In this document: piece by piece, positions 47,433 to 56,832 of the stretch
How positions within the stretch are numbered: the stretch's first letter is position 1
Layout of the letters: every line of letters starts with the position of its first letter
From: an uncultured Clostridium sp.
Lineage (GTDB): Bacteria; Bacillota; Clostridia; TANB77; CAG-508
DNA: 64,000 bases
NCBI GenBank assembly: GCA_900557195.1
Contig: USRT01000002.1
Coordinates: forward strand, 62,001-126,000
Reading direction: 5' to 3'
Translations under genes and position numbers: made by a program
The notes under the pieces: model-generated
Told to the model about the DNA's origin: nothing
Seen by the model: the letters and a program-made list of their open reading frames with translations, nothing else
The model's database searches: none

Positions 47433-48678
47433 CTAATCTTCCACAGTATCATCTTTAATATAATACTTAGTACCAAGCATTTTATCTGGTAAATACTGTT
47501 GCTCTACAATATGTCCTGGATAATCGTGTGGATATTTATATCCTACTCCATATCCATCCTTTTCCATTCCTTCTACTGGGGCATTTCTTATATGCATTGG
47601 AATACTTCCAGTATCTTTAGTTTTCACATCTTCTAAAGCTCTGTTAATACCTAAATATGTAGCGTTGGATTTTTTTGATGTTGCTACATAAACTGCCGCT
47701 TCTGATAGTATAATTCTTGCCTCTGGCATTCCTATCATATTTACCGCTTGCATTGCTGATGTTGCAACAACTAATGCATTTGGATTTGCCATTCCTACAT
47801 CTTCTGCTGCAGCTATTACTATTCTTCTTGCTAAAAATACAGGATCTTCTCCTCCATTTAAAGCTCTCGCCAAATAAAAGATAGCTGCATCTGGATCTGA
47901 ACCTCTCATTGATTTTATAAATGCACTTATATTGTCATAATGGCTATCACCACTTTTATCAAAAATTGCTTTTCTTGTTTGTACACTTTCTGCTGCAATT
48001 TCATTTGTTATATGAATAAATCCATCTTCATCCATTTTTGTTGTTAATACAGCAACTTCTAAACCATTTAAAGCTGTTCTTACATCACCGTTTGAAACTT
48101 CAGCTATATTCATTATAGTTTCATCATCTATTTTTATTTTATAACTTCCTAATCCTTCACTACTAATAATAGACCTTTTTAACACTCTAAAAATTTGCTC
48201 TTTTGTTAAAGGTTCTAATCTAAATACCATAGATCTAGAAATTAAAGCTTTATTTACTTCAAAATATGGATTTTCTGTTGTTGCACCTATTAAAATTACT
48301 GTTCCTTTTTCTACATATGGAAGAAGTGCATCTTGTTGCAGTTTATTAAATCTATGAATCTCATCAATAAATAATATACATCTTCCAGTTGGATTAAGTA
48401 ATACATTACTTGCCTCTTCTATAGCACGTTTTATATCTGCTACACCTGCTGTTACTGCATTTATCTTTGTAAATTTATATTTTGTTGTTTCACTAATTAC
48501 TCTTGCAAGAGATGTTTTTCCGGCACCCTGGTGGTCCCCATAAAATTATACTTGATAATCTATCTGCTTTAATTGTTCTATATAAAATTTTGTCTTTTGA
48601 TAAAATATGTTCTTGTCCTACATATTCGTCTAAATTTTTTGGTCTCATTCTATATGCTAATGGTTCATTAAAATTCAT
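47433..48678 (-). CDS. rarA: Replication-associated recombination ATPase RarA/MgsA (needs +1 shift at CGG)
   Basis: 414 residues after correction. AAA+ ATPase acting at stalled replication forks. N terminus FNEPLAYRMRPKNLDEYVGQ, then Walker A. There the zero frame reads GPPGC then CGG-A (48522-48520); dropping the C gives GPPGCGKTSLARVISETTKY, a normal P-loop. Walker B (FIDEIHRFNK), sensor 1 (GATTENP) and the C-terminal tetramerisation domain (YKYPHDYPGHIVEQQYLPD) follow. The shift lies inside the P-loop, so neither half would be active alone. Confidence 0.93.
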
Positions 48679-48847
48679 GTTTCCTCCTCCATCTGCGAAG
48701 ATATTTTAATCTCTTTACTTAAGTAAAAGATTTATTTATGTAATTTCTTTTTTATTAATACATATTAAATATATTTTCTTTAATTCTAATTATCATGGTA
48801 ACTATTATTTTATACTTTTTTAAATTTATTATTAATTAGCAATTTTG

Positions 48848-49450
48848 TTATTTCGATAGGTAAATTAATGCTTTTCTAATAATATCTTCTACACTTAAAC
48901 TATCTTTATCTACATTTTTGATAGCATTTTCTATTTCTCTTTGACTATATCCTAATACTTGAAGAGCTGCTATAGCTTCCTGAACTTTATTATCATCTTT
49001 AATTGCACATTTTAACTCTAAAGTAGCATCTTCATCTATAGATTCTTCTGTTTTTAACTTATCCTTTAATTCCAAAATTATTCTTTGTGCAGTTTTAGGG
49101 CCTATTCCTGGTAACTTTTTTATTTCTCCTACATTATTTGTAATAACAGCTAGTGCAAAGCTCGATGGTGAAATATTTGATAATATTGTAATTGCAGATT
49201 TTGCACCAATTCCACTAACACTAAGTAATAATTCAAACATTCTTAATTCTTCATTAGTATTAAATCCATAAATACTAATATCATCTTCTCTCACTTTTAC
49301 ATATGTATGTACTTTTACAGTTTGTCCTATTTCACCTAATTTATTTATTGCTGTATCTGACATAAAAATTTTATAACCTAATCCATTTATATCTATTACT
49401 ACATATCCTGTAGTTTTTACTTCCAAGCTTCCTTTTATATATGAAAACAT
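48848..49450 (-). CDS. ruvA: Holliday junction DNA helicase subunit RuvA
   Basis: 200 residues, full length: OB-fold domain (MFSYIKGSLEVK), tandem helix-hairpin-helix motifs (LLSVSGIGAKSAITILS, KLPGIGPKTAQRIILEL) and a C-terminal RuvB-binding domain (EAIAALQVLGYSQREIE). No ruvB follows; rarA lies 169 bp downstream instead. Confidence 0.96.
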   Translation of the reverse strand: MFSYIKGSLEVKTTGYVVIDINGLGYKIFMSDTAINKLGEIGQTVKVHTYVKVREDDISIYGFNTNEELRMFELLLSVSGIGAKSAITILSNISPSSFALAVITNNVGEIKKLPGIGPKTAQRIILELKDKLKTEESIDEDATLELKCAIKDDNKVQEAIAALQVLGYSQREIENAIKNVDKDSLSVEDIIRKALIYLSK

Positions 49451-49926
49451 ATTTCCTCCTACTGATTTTATTTTAATAAACTACATTGTAACATATTTTA
49501 ATTTTTTTTCAATAGTTTTTCGAATTTTTGTTTGTTTTTAAAAAACATACACATTAAAAGTTATAATTTATACATAATTTTATTAAGACTTTTCATTAAG
49601 ATATTCTTATGTAAGTTATTATCTGAAAATGCTATCTAAATTATATATTCTAAACTTAAATAGAAAAAATACCTCTTTAGTAAACATATACGCTTTCTTC
49701 TATGTCTACTAAACAAGGTATATTTCATTAGTCTTATTTATCTTTTCTGGTCTTGTACCTGTTCTCTTTTATTTTGATTTCTTCTGTAATATACAATATT
49801 ACTCTCATTATTATTTTATACATATACTTTTGTATTTATTACCTAAATTACAATCTTGCTTTTCGAAGTATTTTCTTGTGTGTTTGTTACATTCACTGTA
49901 CTATTTGCTTTATTATTCTCTTCTTA
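49451..49926. other. A+T-rich gap before ruvA
   Basis: No gene seen. It contains the terminator of the dockerin protein gene (49664-49723) and otherwise featureless A+T-rich sequence that must include the ruvA promoter. Confidence 0.5.
49664..49723 (-). terminator. Terminator after the dockerin protein gene
   Basis: Minus-sense stem ATACCT-TTTAGTA / TACTAAA-AGGTAT with a long loop, followed by TTTTTT. Confidence 0.6.
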
Positions 49927-52900
49927 CTAATTCTTAGGATTATCTGTACCATGTATTATATCTTCCCATGTTGGTTTTAATCCTGCTCCTTGTTTTGCAT
50001 AATATTCTAATATATATTTAGCATCTTCTACTGTTATCATATTGTCTCCATCTATATCTACATACTTTAGTTCATCTTCTGACAATTCTACATCATTTAG
50101 TAATACCGCAACTGTTTTTGTTAGAACATATGATGCATCTTCTATACCTATCTTTCCATCACCATTTACATCTCCTTTAGTTTTAGCAGATAAATCAAAT
50201 ACAACATCTTCTAAGTACACTATTTTTTTACCATCTTTTGTTGTCTTCTCATTTCTTTTTATTATAACTTTACCATGTTTTTCATTTTGTTGCTTTTCAT
50301 TTTCTTGAACTAACTCTATAGCTCCATCTGATACTATATAATATTTATTACATATTTGTTTAAATTCTTTTGTTTCTAATATATCCTTAACTATATTCTC
50401 TTTAGTTGTACTTCCTAGTTTTTTCTTATATGTTTCTTTTTCTTCATTACTTGCTTCTCTATTTAAAATTGCTTTAAATAAGCATTGTATGTAATCTTCA
50501 TCATTTAAATTTCTATTTTTAAAAGCATTAGATTCTATAAATGTTTGTAACATTTTTGTCACTGTTGTTTTTCCTATTGCTACTTCTTGTTTTATATTTC
50601 CTAAATTATCTGAACTCTTATTTATTAATTGTTCATATGCATTTTTAATATATTTATCCACTAATTGATTAGTAGATACTATTGGTGATGCAGTATATTC
50701 TCCTCTTGTAATTTCATATTTTTTACATTTTTCTGTAAATTTATTATTATTCATAAAAGCCTTTAATAATTCATTTCTATTTGTTCCAGATATTAATTGT
50801 TCTGCATATTTATTTATTTCTTCATTTGATAAATCCTCATCAAGGCAAATTTTACTTATAATTTTTATATATTCTTCATCTGATAATTCCAAATTTTTAA
50901 ATTCATCACTCTCTATAATTGTTTTTACAATCTTACAACCAGATGATTTCGAATTAACTATATTATTAATTATTTTTTCTTTTTCTTCATCTTTTACAGG
51001 TATATTTGCAACATTATATATATCATTTATGAAAGAGGTAACCTTTTCTTTATTTATACTTCCACTTAGCTTTATTGGAATATATGTACCAATAATACTT
51101 TCATCTATTCCATATTCTTTACATAAATTTTTAAAATCGTCAGAAAGCAATATTGATTCAAGTACTTCTGAACGTGACATTCTTTCATCTTTTGTGCTTA
51201 TTATTCTATTTACATATACATTTATCTCCTCTTCTGTTAGTTCTTTTAATGTAAATGTTTTATATAGTCTTTTTACAAATTCTGCATCACTAATACTATT
51301 ATCAAATATTACATCTTCTGTAAATATTTTTGATATCGCATCACATATGGTTATTTTATTACTTTTTATATCTTCTACATATGTAGTAATCATTTCAGAT
51401 TTCATTAATTCATTTAATTCTGCTTCTGTTTTATTAAAATAATTTAAATATATTCTTCTAAATAGCTTTTGTATTAACTCATTCGTTGTATTAGAATCTA
51501 TAGTTCCAAGCATCTTACTATTTGAATCACCACTTCCAGCAGATATAGCAGATACTTTTTCAAAATAATTAACCGCATCTGTACCATAAACTATATAGTA
51601 TTCTTGATTTGTATATTCACCACTTAACATTTTTATTTTAAAGTATTTACCATCTATATCTAATATTTCAAAAGTATTTCCATTAGTAATATATTTACCA
51701 ATTGTTTTACGACTTGATATATCTCTTAGATTCCAAGCATATCCATTGAATTTTAGTATGTCTCCTTTTAATAAGCCCGTTACTTCTATAGTATTCTCAA
51801 TTCTTTGATTTATATCTTCTTTAACATTATCATTATATTTATTTATTATTTCATTTGATTTATCTACCATTTCATTAGTTTCTTTAACATTTTCAATCAT
51901 CTTTTCTACCAAAGATTTATAAGCTTTAGCAATTTCATTTACTTTAGCATTATTATTTTCTTTCGTATCATCATTTTCCTTTTGGTTATTATTATTAATT
52001 TTTTCTAACGTTTCCAAATCCATTGTAAGCTTTTTTGAACCATCTTCATTATAATATGTTATGTATCCCTGTTCTTGGTCTAATAGATTATTATAAGTTA
52101 TAGCACTTTTCCAATATGTGCTTTCTGAATTATCTACCGTTCCCTTTTGCTTATATTTCCATAAATCTAGATTTAGTGCAGTTTTGCCGTTTTCCTCTAT
52201 TTTATTTGCTCTATAAATAAATAATTCGCCATCCCTATCTACATATTTATTTCCCTTACGAACAACCATCTTACAAGCTTGTCCTTTTTTATAAGCATCA
52301 AAATCATCCACACCGTAAATTTCGTAGTCAGCCTCTCCTTTATCGACTCTGTATAATATCGTAAATTCTCCTTCTCCTGTATCAAACTTTTCTTGTCTCC
52401 AACCCAAAGATACGATTGGTGCTTCACCTTCTTGTTTAGATTCTGTTACAGTAAAAGTAACATTTTCCTGACCATTACTAACTTTAAAATCTAATAATCC
52501 ATCTTCTCCCTTATTGATAATCCTAAAATATTCTTCATTTTTACTTTTTGCTGCTGTAGGCTCAATATAGAAAATTTTTTCATTCCACTTTCCATTATTA
52601 TCATATACAACTTCTAATTTCTTAGTGGCTACATCCTCTGGGTACCTAAGATCATATGGATAATACTTAATTTCTCTTGTTTTTTTATTTTCATTTGCAT
52701 ATTCAATTTTTTCCTCTAACATCCCATCTTTATTATATCTTTTTATGTAATCAGTTTCCCCATTATCTTTTATGTAAGTTTTCTCTAAAATAGTTCCATC
52801 ACCTAAACCTGAAGTTTTCCTATATTTATTTCCATTTTCATCTTTTAGGATTTCTTTAGACTCTTGTGTAGTAATTATTTCATAATAATACCTTGTATCA

Positions 52901-53388
52901 ACTATCTCTCCACTTCTTTTTTCTGTTGTCCAATCTGAAACCGTACTCTGTTCTTCACTTACTTTGTATGTATAAGTTACTTTATATTGTTTATATTCGT
53001 TTGCTCCATAATTATATACTGATGGATTCATCTTTTTACTTACTATTGGATATCCATTATATGTTGTTCTCTCCAATAAACTTAGTGCACCAGAATAAGT
53101 ATATCCTGAAATTGTACTAGTTTTATTTATTGATGTTTTTTTAGTTGTTTTATATTTATATTCTGTTTTTACTAATTTAATTGTTTTTACTGGTGCTCCT
53201 AAATATTTTCCTTTAAGATCATTTCCTACAGCCTGTACTGAATTGCTTTTTGAATAAAAATAATATTTAGTTTCTTTTGCATATACTTTATTTGGTATAA
53301 TAATTATATATGAACTTAATATAATTATTAATAAAATAGTTATTTGCAATTTTTTTAATTTCTGTTTAATTTTCATTCTAAATTTCAT
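49927..53388 (-). CDS. Secreted protein with DUF4214-like repeats and a C-terminal dockerin
   Basis: 1153 residues. Signal/anchor at 10-32, then a ~500-residue region rich in Lys/Tyr/Asn with YD-like segments (KDENGNKYRKTSGLGDGTIL; RYNKDGMLEEKIEY). From about 640, at least four ~70-residue units of the DUF4214 type (FRRIYLNYFNKTEAELNELM; LYKTFTLKELTEEEINVYVN; LFKAILNREASNEEKETYKK). The C terminus has two calcium-loop repeats (GDVNGDGKIGIEDASYVLTK; YVDIDGDNMITVEDAKYILE), a type I dockerin pattern. A cohesin-like protein is two genes upstream, so the two may bind on the cell surface. Confidence 0.8.
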   Translation of the reverse strand: MKFRMKIKQKLKKLQITILLIIILSSYIIIIPNKVYAKETKYYFYSKSNSVQAVGNDLKGKYLGAPVKTIKLVKTEYKYKTTKKTSINKTSTISGYTYSGALSLLERTTYNGYPIVSKKMNPSVYNYGANEYKQYKVTYTYKVSEEQSTVSDWTTEKRSGEIVDTRYYYEIITTQESKEILKDENGNKYRKTSGLGDGTILEKTYIKDNGETDYIKRYNKDGMLEEKIEYANENKKTREIKYYPYDLRYPEDVATKKLEVVYDNNGKWNEKIFYIEPTAAKSKNEEYFRIINKGEDGLLDFKVSNGQENVTFTVTESKQEGEAPIVSLGWRQEKFDTGEGEFTILYRVDKGEADYEIYGVDDFDAYKKGQACKMVVRKGNKYVDRDGELFIYRANKIEENGKTALNLDLWKYKQKGTVDNSESTYWKSAITYNNLLDQEQGYITYYNEDGSKKLTMDLETLEKINNNNQKENDDTKENNNAKVNEIAKAYKSLVEKMIENVKETNEMVDKSNEIINKYNDNVKEDINQRIENTIEVTGLLKGDILKFNGYAWNLRDISSRKTIGKYITNGNTFEILDIDGKYFKIKMLSGEYTNQEYYIVYGTDAVNYFEKVSAISAGSGDSNSKMLGTIDSNTTNELIQKLFRRIYLNYFNKTEAELNELMKSEMITTYVEDIKSNKITICDAISKIFTEDVIFDNSISDAEFVKRLYKTFTLKELTEEEINVYVNRIISTKDERMSRSEVLESILLSDDFKNLCKEYGIDESIIGTYIPIKLSGSINKEKVTSFINDIYNVANIPVKDEEKEKIINNIVNSKSSGCKIVKTIIESDEFKNLELSDEEYIKIISKICLDEDLSNEEINKYAEQLISGTNRNELLKAFMNNNKFTEKCKKYEITRGEYTASPIVSTNQLVDKYIKNAYEQLINKSSDNLGNIKQEVAIGKTTVTKMLQTFIESNAFKNRNLNDEDYIQCLFKAILNREASNEEKETYKKKLGSTTKENIVKDILETKEFKQICNKYYIVSDGAIELVQENEKQQNEKHGKVIIKRNEKTTKDGKKIVYLEDVVFDLSAKTKGDVNGDGKIGIEDASYVLTKTVAVLLNDVELSEDELKYVDIDGDNMITVEDAKYILEYYAKQGAGLKPTWEDIIHGTDNPKN

Positions 53389-53453
53389 CCCTTTCTTGCT
53401 TTTTTTAAAATAAATTCTGCAAATGGCTCAAATTATTTTTAATATTTAATTCT

Positions 53454-54017
53454 CTAATATGGTAATTCAAATTCCGTTACCTTCCAAGTTTTATTTATAT
53501 TTTTCAATTTAAACTCTTGTATAATTTTACTATTTTGTTTATTACCTTGTTCATCATAGCTTATATAAAACGACTCTGCATCACATATTATTTCATCATT
53601 TGTTACACTTTTTAATATAATTTGTGTTGAACTATATGTAGAACCTCTTTTTGCATTTATTCTATTTATATTAATATAATAGTTTCCATCATTTTCTATA
53701 ATTTGTGCTATACTTTTAAATTTCTCTATCTCTTCATCTGCAATATTAGCTTTAATTGTATCATTATAATTATCAATTTTTAAATAATATTCCCCATTAA
53801 AATCATAGCCTTCTGAATTACTATCATCTACAGATAAATCCATATTGTTAGCTTGCATATAATCTAGTAATAAGTTATATTTATCCTTTGCTATTATTAA
53901 TGCAAAATCTTCATTAATAGTATCTACTTTATTTTTACTTGTTAGTACATAAAATACTATTCCAAGTGTTAATATTATGATACAAATTAATATTATGTAC
54001 TTTATATTTTTCTTCAT
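53454..54017 (-). CDS. Membrane-anchored extracytoplasmic protein
   Basis: 187 residues: one N-terminal span (KYIILICIIILTLGIVFYVL), then a hydrophilic domain with YDFNGEYYLKIDNYN and a C-terminal KNINKTWKVTEFELPY. Not recognised. It lies 1 bp after the cohesin-like gene and 65 bp before the dockerin gene, so it is probably in one operon with them. Confidence 0.6.
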   Translation of the reverse strand: MKKNIKYIILICIIILTLGIVFYVLTSKNKVDTINEDFALIIAKDKYNLLLDYMQANNMDLSVDDSNSEGYDFNGEYYLKIDNYNDTIKANIADEEIEKFKSIAQIIENDGNYYININRINAKRGSTYSSTQIILKSVTNDEIICDAESFYISYDEQGNKQNSKIIQEFKLKNINKTWKVTEFELPY

Positions 54018-54018
54018 C

Positions 54019-54657
54019 TCATATCACCCTTTTTTTATCTTTCATTAAAATTATAATAATTACTATTAATATCACTACTCCAACTGCTATTAGTATATAT
54101 TTTATAACTGTACTTTTTTCACTTTTCTCACAATGAATAGTAGCTGGAAAAAGTTTATATTTATTACCAAATACTTGTGTTGTTATTAATTTTGTCTCTT
54201 CTCCAAAAGATAATTTATAGTATTTTTCTTCTTTTATTGTTTGTGGTAATTTAAATTTTAAAGAACATATTCTAAGATCACCTGTTTGTCCTTCATTTGA
54301 TGTAAAAGCAAGCACTAGTATACTTTCTTCTTTATTATTTACTGCTTCTATAGAATAATCTCCATTTTTATTTTCTATATTTACAAATTTTAAATCCGAA
54401 TCATATTCTATTTGTATTGTTCCACTATTTACATAAATTGCATTATTTATATTTACATCAATCATTACTTCTTTATTTTCACAGTTCTTACCAGCTTCTA
54501 CACCAGTAAGTTCTATTTCCATATTATTTCTATTAATACCTTCTTCTTGATTAACATCGTTATTTATTTCATTGTCTTGCACTGCATATGCTTGTTTATT
54601 AATACAAAATATTAAAAATATTATTAATACAATACATATTATCTTTTTACTTTTCAT
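54019..54657 (-). CDS. Membrane-anchored cohesin-like protein
   Basis: 212 residues: signal peptide (4-25), a ~130-residue cohesin-like domain (KEVMIDVNINNAIYVNSGTI; QIEYDSDLKFVNIEN; LVLAFTSNEGQTGDLRICSL; KFKLPQ), then a C-terminal span and a basic KDKKR tail. The VNSGTIQIEYDSDL block matches the dockerin-facing strands of type I cohesins. A single cohesin anchored by a C-terminal span would display a dockerin protein at the surface; the partner at 49927 is the natural candidate. Confidence 0.7.
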   Translation of the reverse strand: MKSKKIICIVLIIFLIFCINKQAYAVQDNEINNDVNQEEGINRNNMEIELTGVEAGKNCENKEVMIDVNINNAIYVNSGTIQIEYDSDLKFVNIENKNGDYSIEAVNNKEESILVLAFTSNEGQTGDLRICSLKFKLPQTIKEEKYYKLSFGEETKLITTQVFGNKYKLFPATIHCEKSEKSTVIKYILIAVGVVILIVIIIILMKDKKRVI

Positions 54658-55013
54658 AAATTATTCTCCCCCTTTATGATACTTTCCTGATTCTACAATT
54701 TCATTTTTACTTGTTTATAATATTATTTATTTTAGAAAAATACTCTTTCTTTTTATTCTACTATAACACAAAAGAGCTAATATTTTTAAATTATTCTTTT
54801 TTTTCATACATTTTTAATATTTTTGTAATATTTTTGTAATATTGTATACGCTAACTCTATTTGATGTAACTTAATAAAATCATATGTTTATTTTTATTAC
54901 TATTTAAAAACAGAAAAATTTTAATTTATAAAAAACTAAAATTTATAATTTATGCATAACTTAAAAAACTTTACACATACTATTTTTAACTATCAAAAAA
55001 ATGGAGGTAAAAC
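54658..55013. other. Divergent gap with TTTTTGTAATA repeats
   Basis: No gene. ATTTTTGTAAT occurs as close tandem copies near 54818-54843. A sigma-G-like promoter for the dodecin-spoVA operon sits at its right end. Confidence 0.5.
54954..54982 (+). promoter_or_regulatory. Sigma-G-like promoter of the dodecin-spoVA operon
   Basis: GCATA (54954-54958), 17 bp, CATACTA (54976-54982), fitting the Bacillus sigma-G consensus GHATR and CATnnTA. The spoVA operon is a forespore sigma-G target in Bacillus, which supports the call. Confidence 0.6.
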
Positions 55014-55220
55014 ATGGAAAAACATTTAATAATCACAGGTACATCTAATGTATCTTGGAAAGATGCTATTAATAAAACTATAGAAGAAGCATCAAAAACT
55101 ATAGATTATCTATCTACTGTAAAAGTTTTAGAACAAAGAGCTAAAATCAGCGGTAAAAAAATAGAAGAATACTATGTAGACCTTGACTTATCTTTTACTT
55201 TAGATAGAGATAGAAATTAA
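55014..55220 (+). CDS. Dodecin-family flavin-binding protein
   Basis: 68 residues matching dodecin (GTSNVSWKDAINKTIEEASK, then VKVLEQRAKISGKKIEEYYV). Dodecins are dodecameric flavin or coenzyme A stores. GGAGG precedes the ATG. It is the first gene of the operon, 12 bp before spoVAC, and shares its forespore promoter, so it may be packed in spores. Confidence 0.85.
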   Translation: MEKHLIITGTSNVSWKDAINKTIEEASKTIDYLSTVKVLEQRAKISGKKIEEYYVDLDLSFTLDRDRN

Positions 55221-55232
55221 GGAGGTAAATAA

Positions 55233-55677
55233 ATGAAACCTATAGAAACACAAAAAGAATATAGTGACTATGTTGATCAAAAATCACCAAACTCACCTAT
55301 ATTAAAAAATTGCTTTAATGCATTCTGGGTTGGCGGATTAATATGTGTAATTGGTCAATTAATAATGGATTTTTGTATGTATAAAGGAATGGACCAAACC
55401 GCTTCATCTACTGTAGTATCTATTGTACTAATTGGATTTGCTGCAATTTTAACTGGTTTAAACATTTTTAATAGAATAGGTAAATTTGCAGGAGCACGGT
55501 TCACTTATTCCTATTACAGGTTTTGCAAATTCAATTGTTTCTCCTGCCATCGAATATAAATCTGAAGGTTATGTTATGGGTGTTGGAGGAAAAATGTTTA
55601 CTGTTGCAGGACCAGTATTAGTATTTGGTATTTCTACATCTGTAATTATAGGAATAATTGCTACATTTTTCGCTTAA
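55233..55677 (+). CDS. spoVAC: SpoVAC, spore dipicolinate channel protein (needs +1 shift at CGG)
   Basis: 147 residues after correction. Membrane protein of the SpoVA channel that moves Ca-dipicolinate during sporulation and germination. Spans start at VGGLICVIGQLIMD. At 55497-55499 the codon is CGG followed by T. Dropping the C gives GGT and AGAGSLIPITGFANSIVSPA, the family's conserved loop; the zero frame stops 19 codons later. GGAGGTAAATA precedes the ATG. Confidence 0.92.
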
Positions 55678-55807
55678 AAAATTACATTATGACATTCTTT
55701 AAATTATTTATATACAAATTAAGAGTGCTCTTTTCTATTATTTAGCTCTCTTCATAAAACTTTACAAATTTAAATTATAAAATTTCTTAAATAAAGGAGG
55801 ATTTATC

Positions 55808-56814
55808 TTGAAACGAATTGGTTCACAAACAATAAAATTTGATACTCCACCAACAATTCTAGAAACAGCATCCATTGTAGGTCCAAAAGAAGCCGAAGGA
55901 CCTATGGCAAAATATTTCGACCAATGTTTAGAAGACGAGTTTTGGGGAGAAAAAACTTGGGAAAAAGCTGAAAGCAAAATTATAAAAGAAACAGTAAGCA
56001 CTGTTATAACAAAATCAAATATTCCAGCAACTGAAATTGATTACTGTTTTGCAGGTGATTTATTAAATCAATGTATTTCTTCTAGCTTTGGACTTCGTGA
56101 ATTAAGTATCCCTTTCTTTGGAGTATTTGGAGCTTGTTCTACATTTGTAGAAAGTATGTGTTTAGGTAGTGTGTTTATAGAAGGAGGCGGAGCTACTAAT
56201 GTTTTATGTGCTACATCTAGTCATTTTTGTAGTGCAGAAAAGCAATTTAGATTTCCACTTGAACTTGGAAATCAAAGACCTCCTACATCTCAATGGACTG
56301 TTACAGGTTCTGGTGCAGCTATTTTAACATCATCTGGAGTAGGTCCATATATAACTCATATTACACCTCGGAAAGATTGTTGATATGGGAATAAAAGATG
56401 CTAATAATATGGGGGCAGCTATGGCACCTGCTGCACTTGACACTTTAATTACTCACTTTAAAGATACCGAAAGAAAACCAAGCTATTATGATGCAATTAT
56501 TACAGGAGATTTGGGTCATATAGGTAAAGATATTCTAATAGAACTTGCTGAAACAAAAGGATATAATATCAGATCAAATTATAATGATTGTCGGTGTTTT
56601 AATGTTTGATAAAGAAAAACAAGATACTCATTCTGGTGGTAGTGGATGTGCTTGTATTGGAACAATTTTTTCTGGATACTTTTTTAAACAACTAAAAGAA
56701 AAAAAATTAAAGAAAATATTACTAATAGCAACAGGTGCTTTAATGAACTCTACAAGCACACAACAAGGGGAATCTATTCCTGGTATTGCTCATGCTATTA
56801 GTATAGAAATCTAG
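55808..56814 (+). CDS. spoVAD: SpoVAD, dipicolinate-binding protein (needs two +1 shifts at CGG)
   Basis: 334 residues after correction, a thiolase-like soluble protein of the spore inner membrane that binds dipicolinic acid. TTG start, AAAGGAGG upstream. First CGG-A at 56369-56371 restores HITPGKIVDMGIKDANNMGA; second CGG-T at 56592-56594 restores NDCGVLMFDKEKQDTHSGGS. Both are in the zero frame of the corrected reading. FGACSTFVES carries the thiolase-position Cys. Without shifts the gene is three fragments. Confidence 0.92.
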
Positions 56815-56832
56815 AAGAAGAGGTGATAAAAT

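Noticed and set aside
47321..47476. Long hydrophobic N terminus for the thioesterase
   Set aside because: It overlaps rarA, is unlike hotdog proteins, and the ATG at 47320 matches the family start.
56545..56814. Separate small genes in the spoVAD and spoVAE region
   Set aside because: The pieces are consecutive parts of single SpoVAD and SpoVAE proteins once the CGG shifts are applied, and they lack their own RBS.
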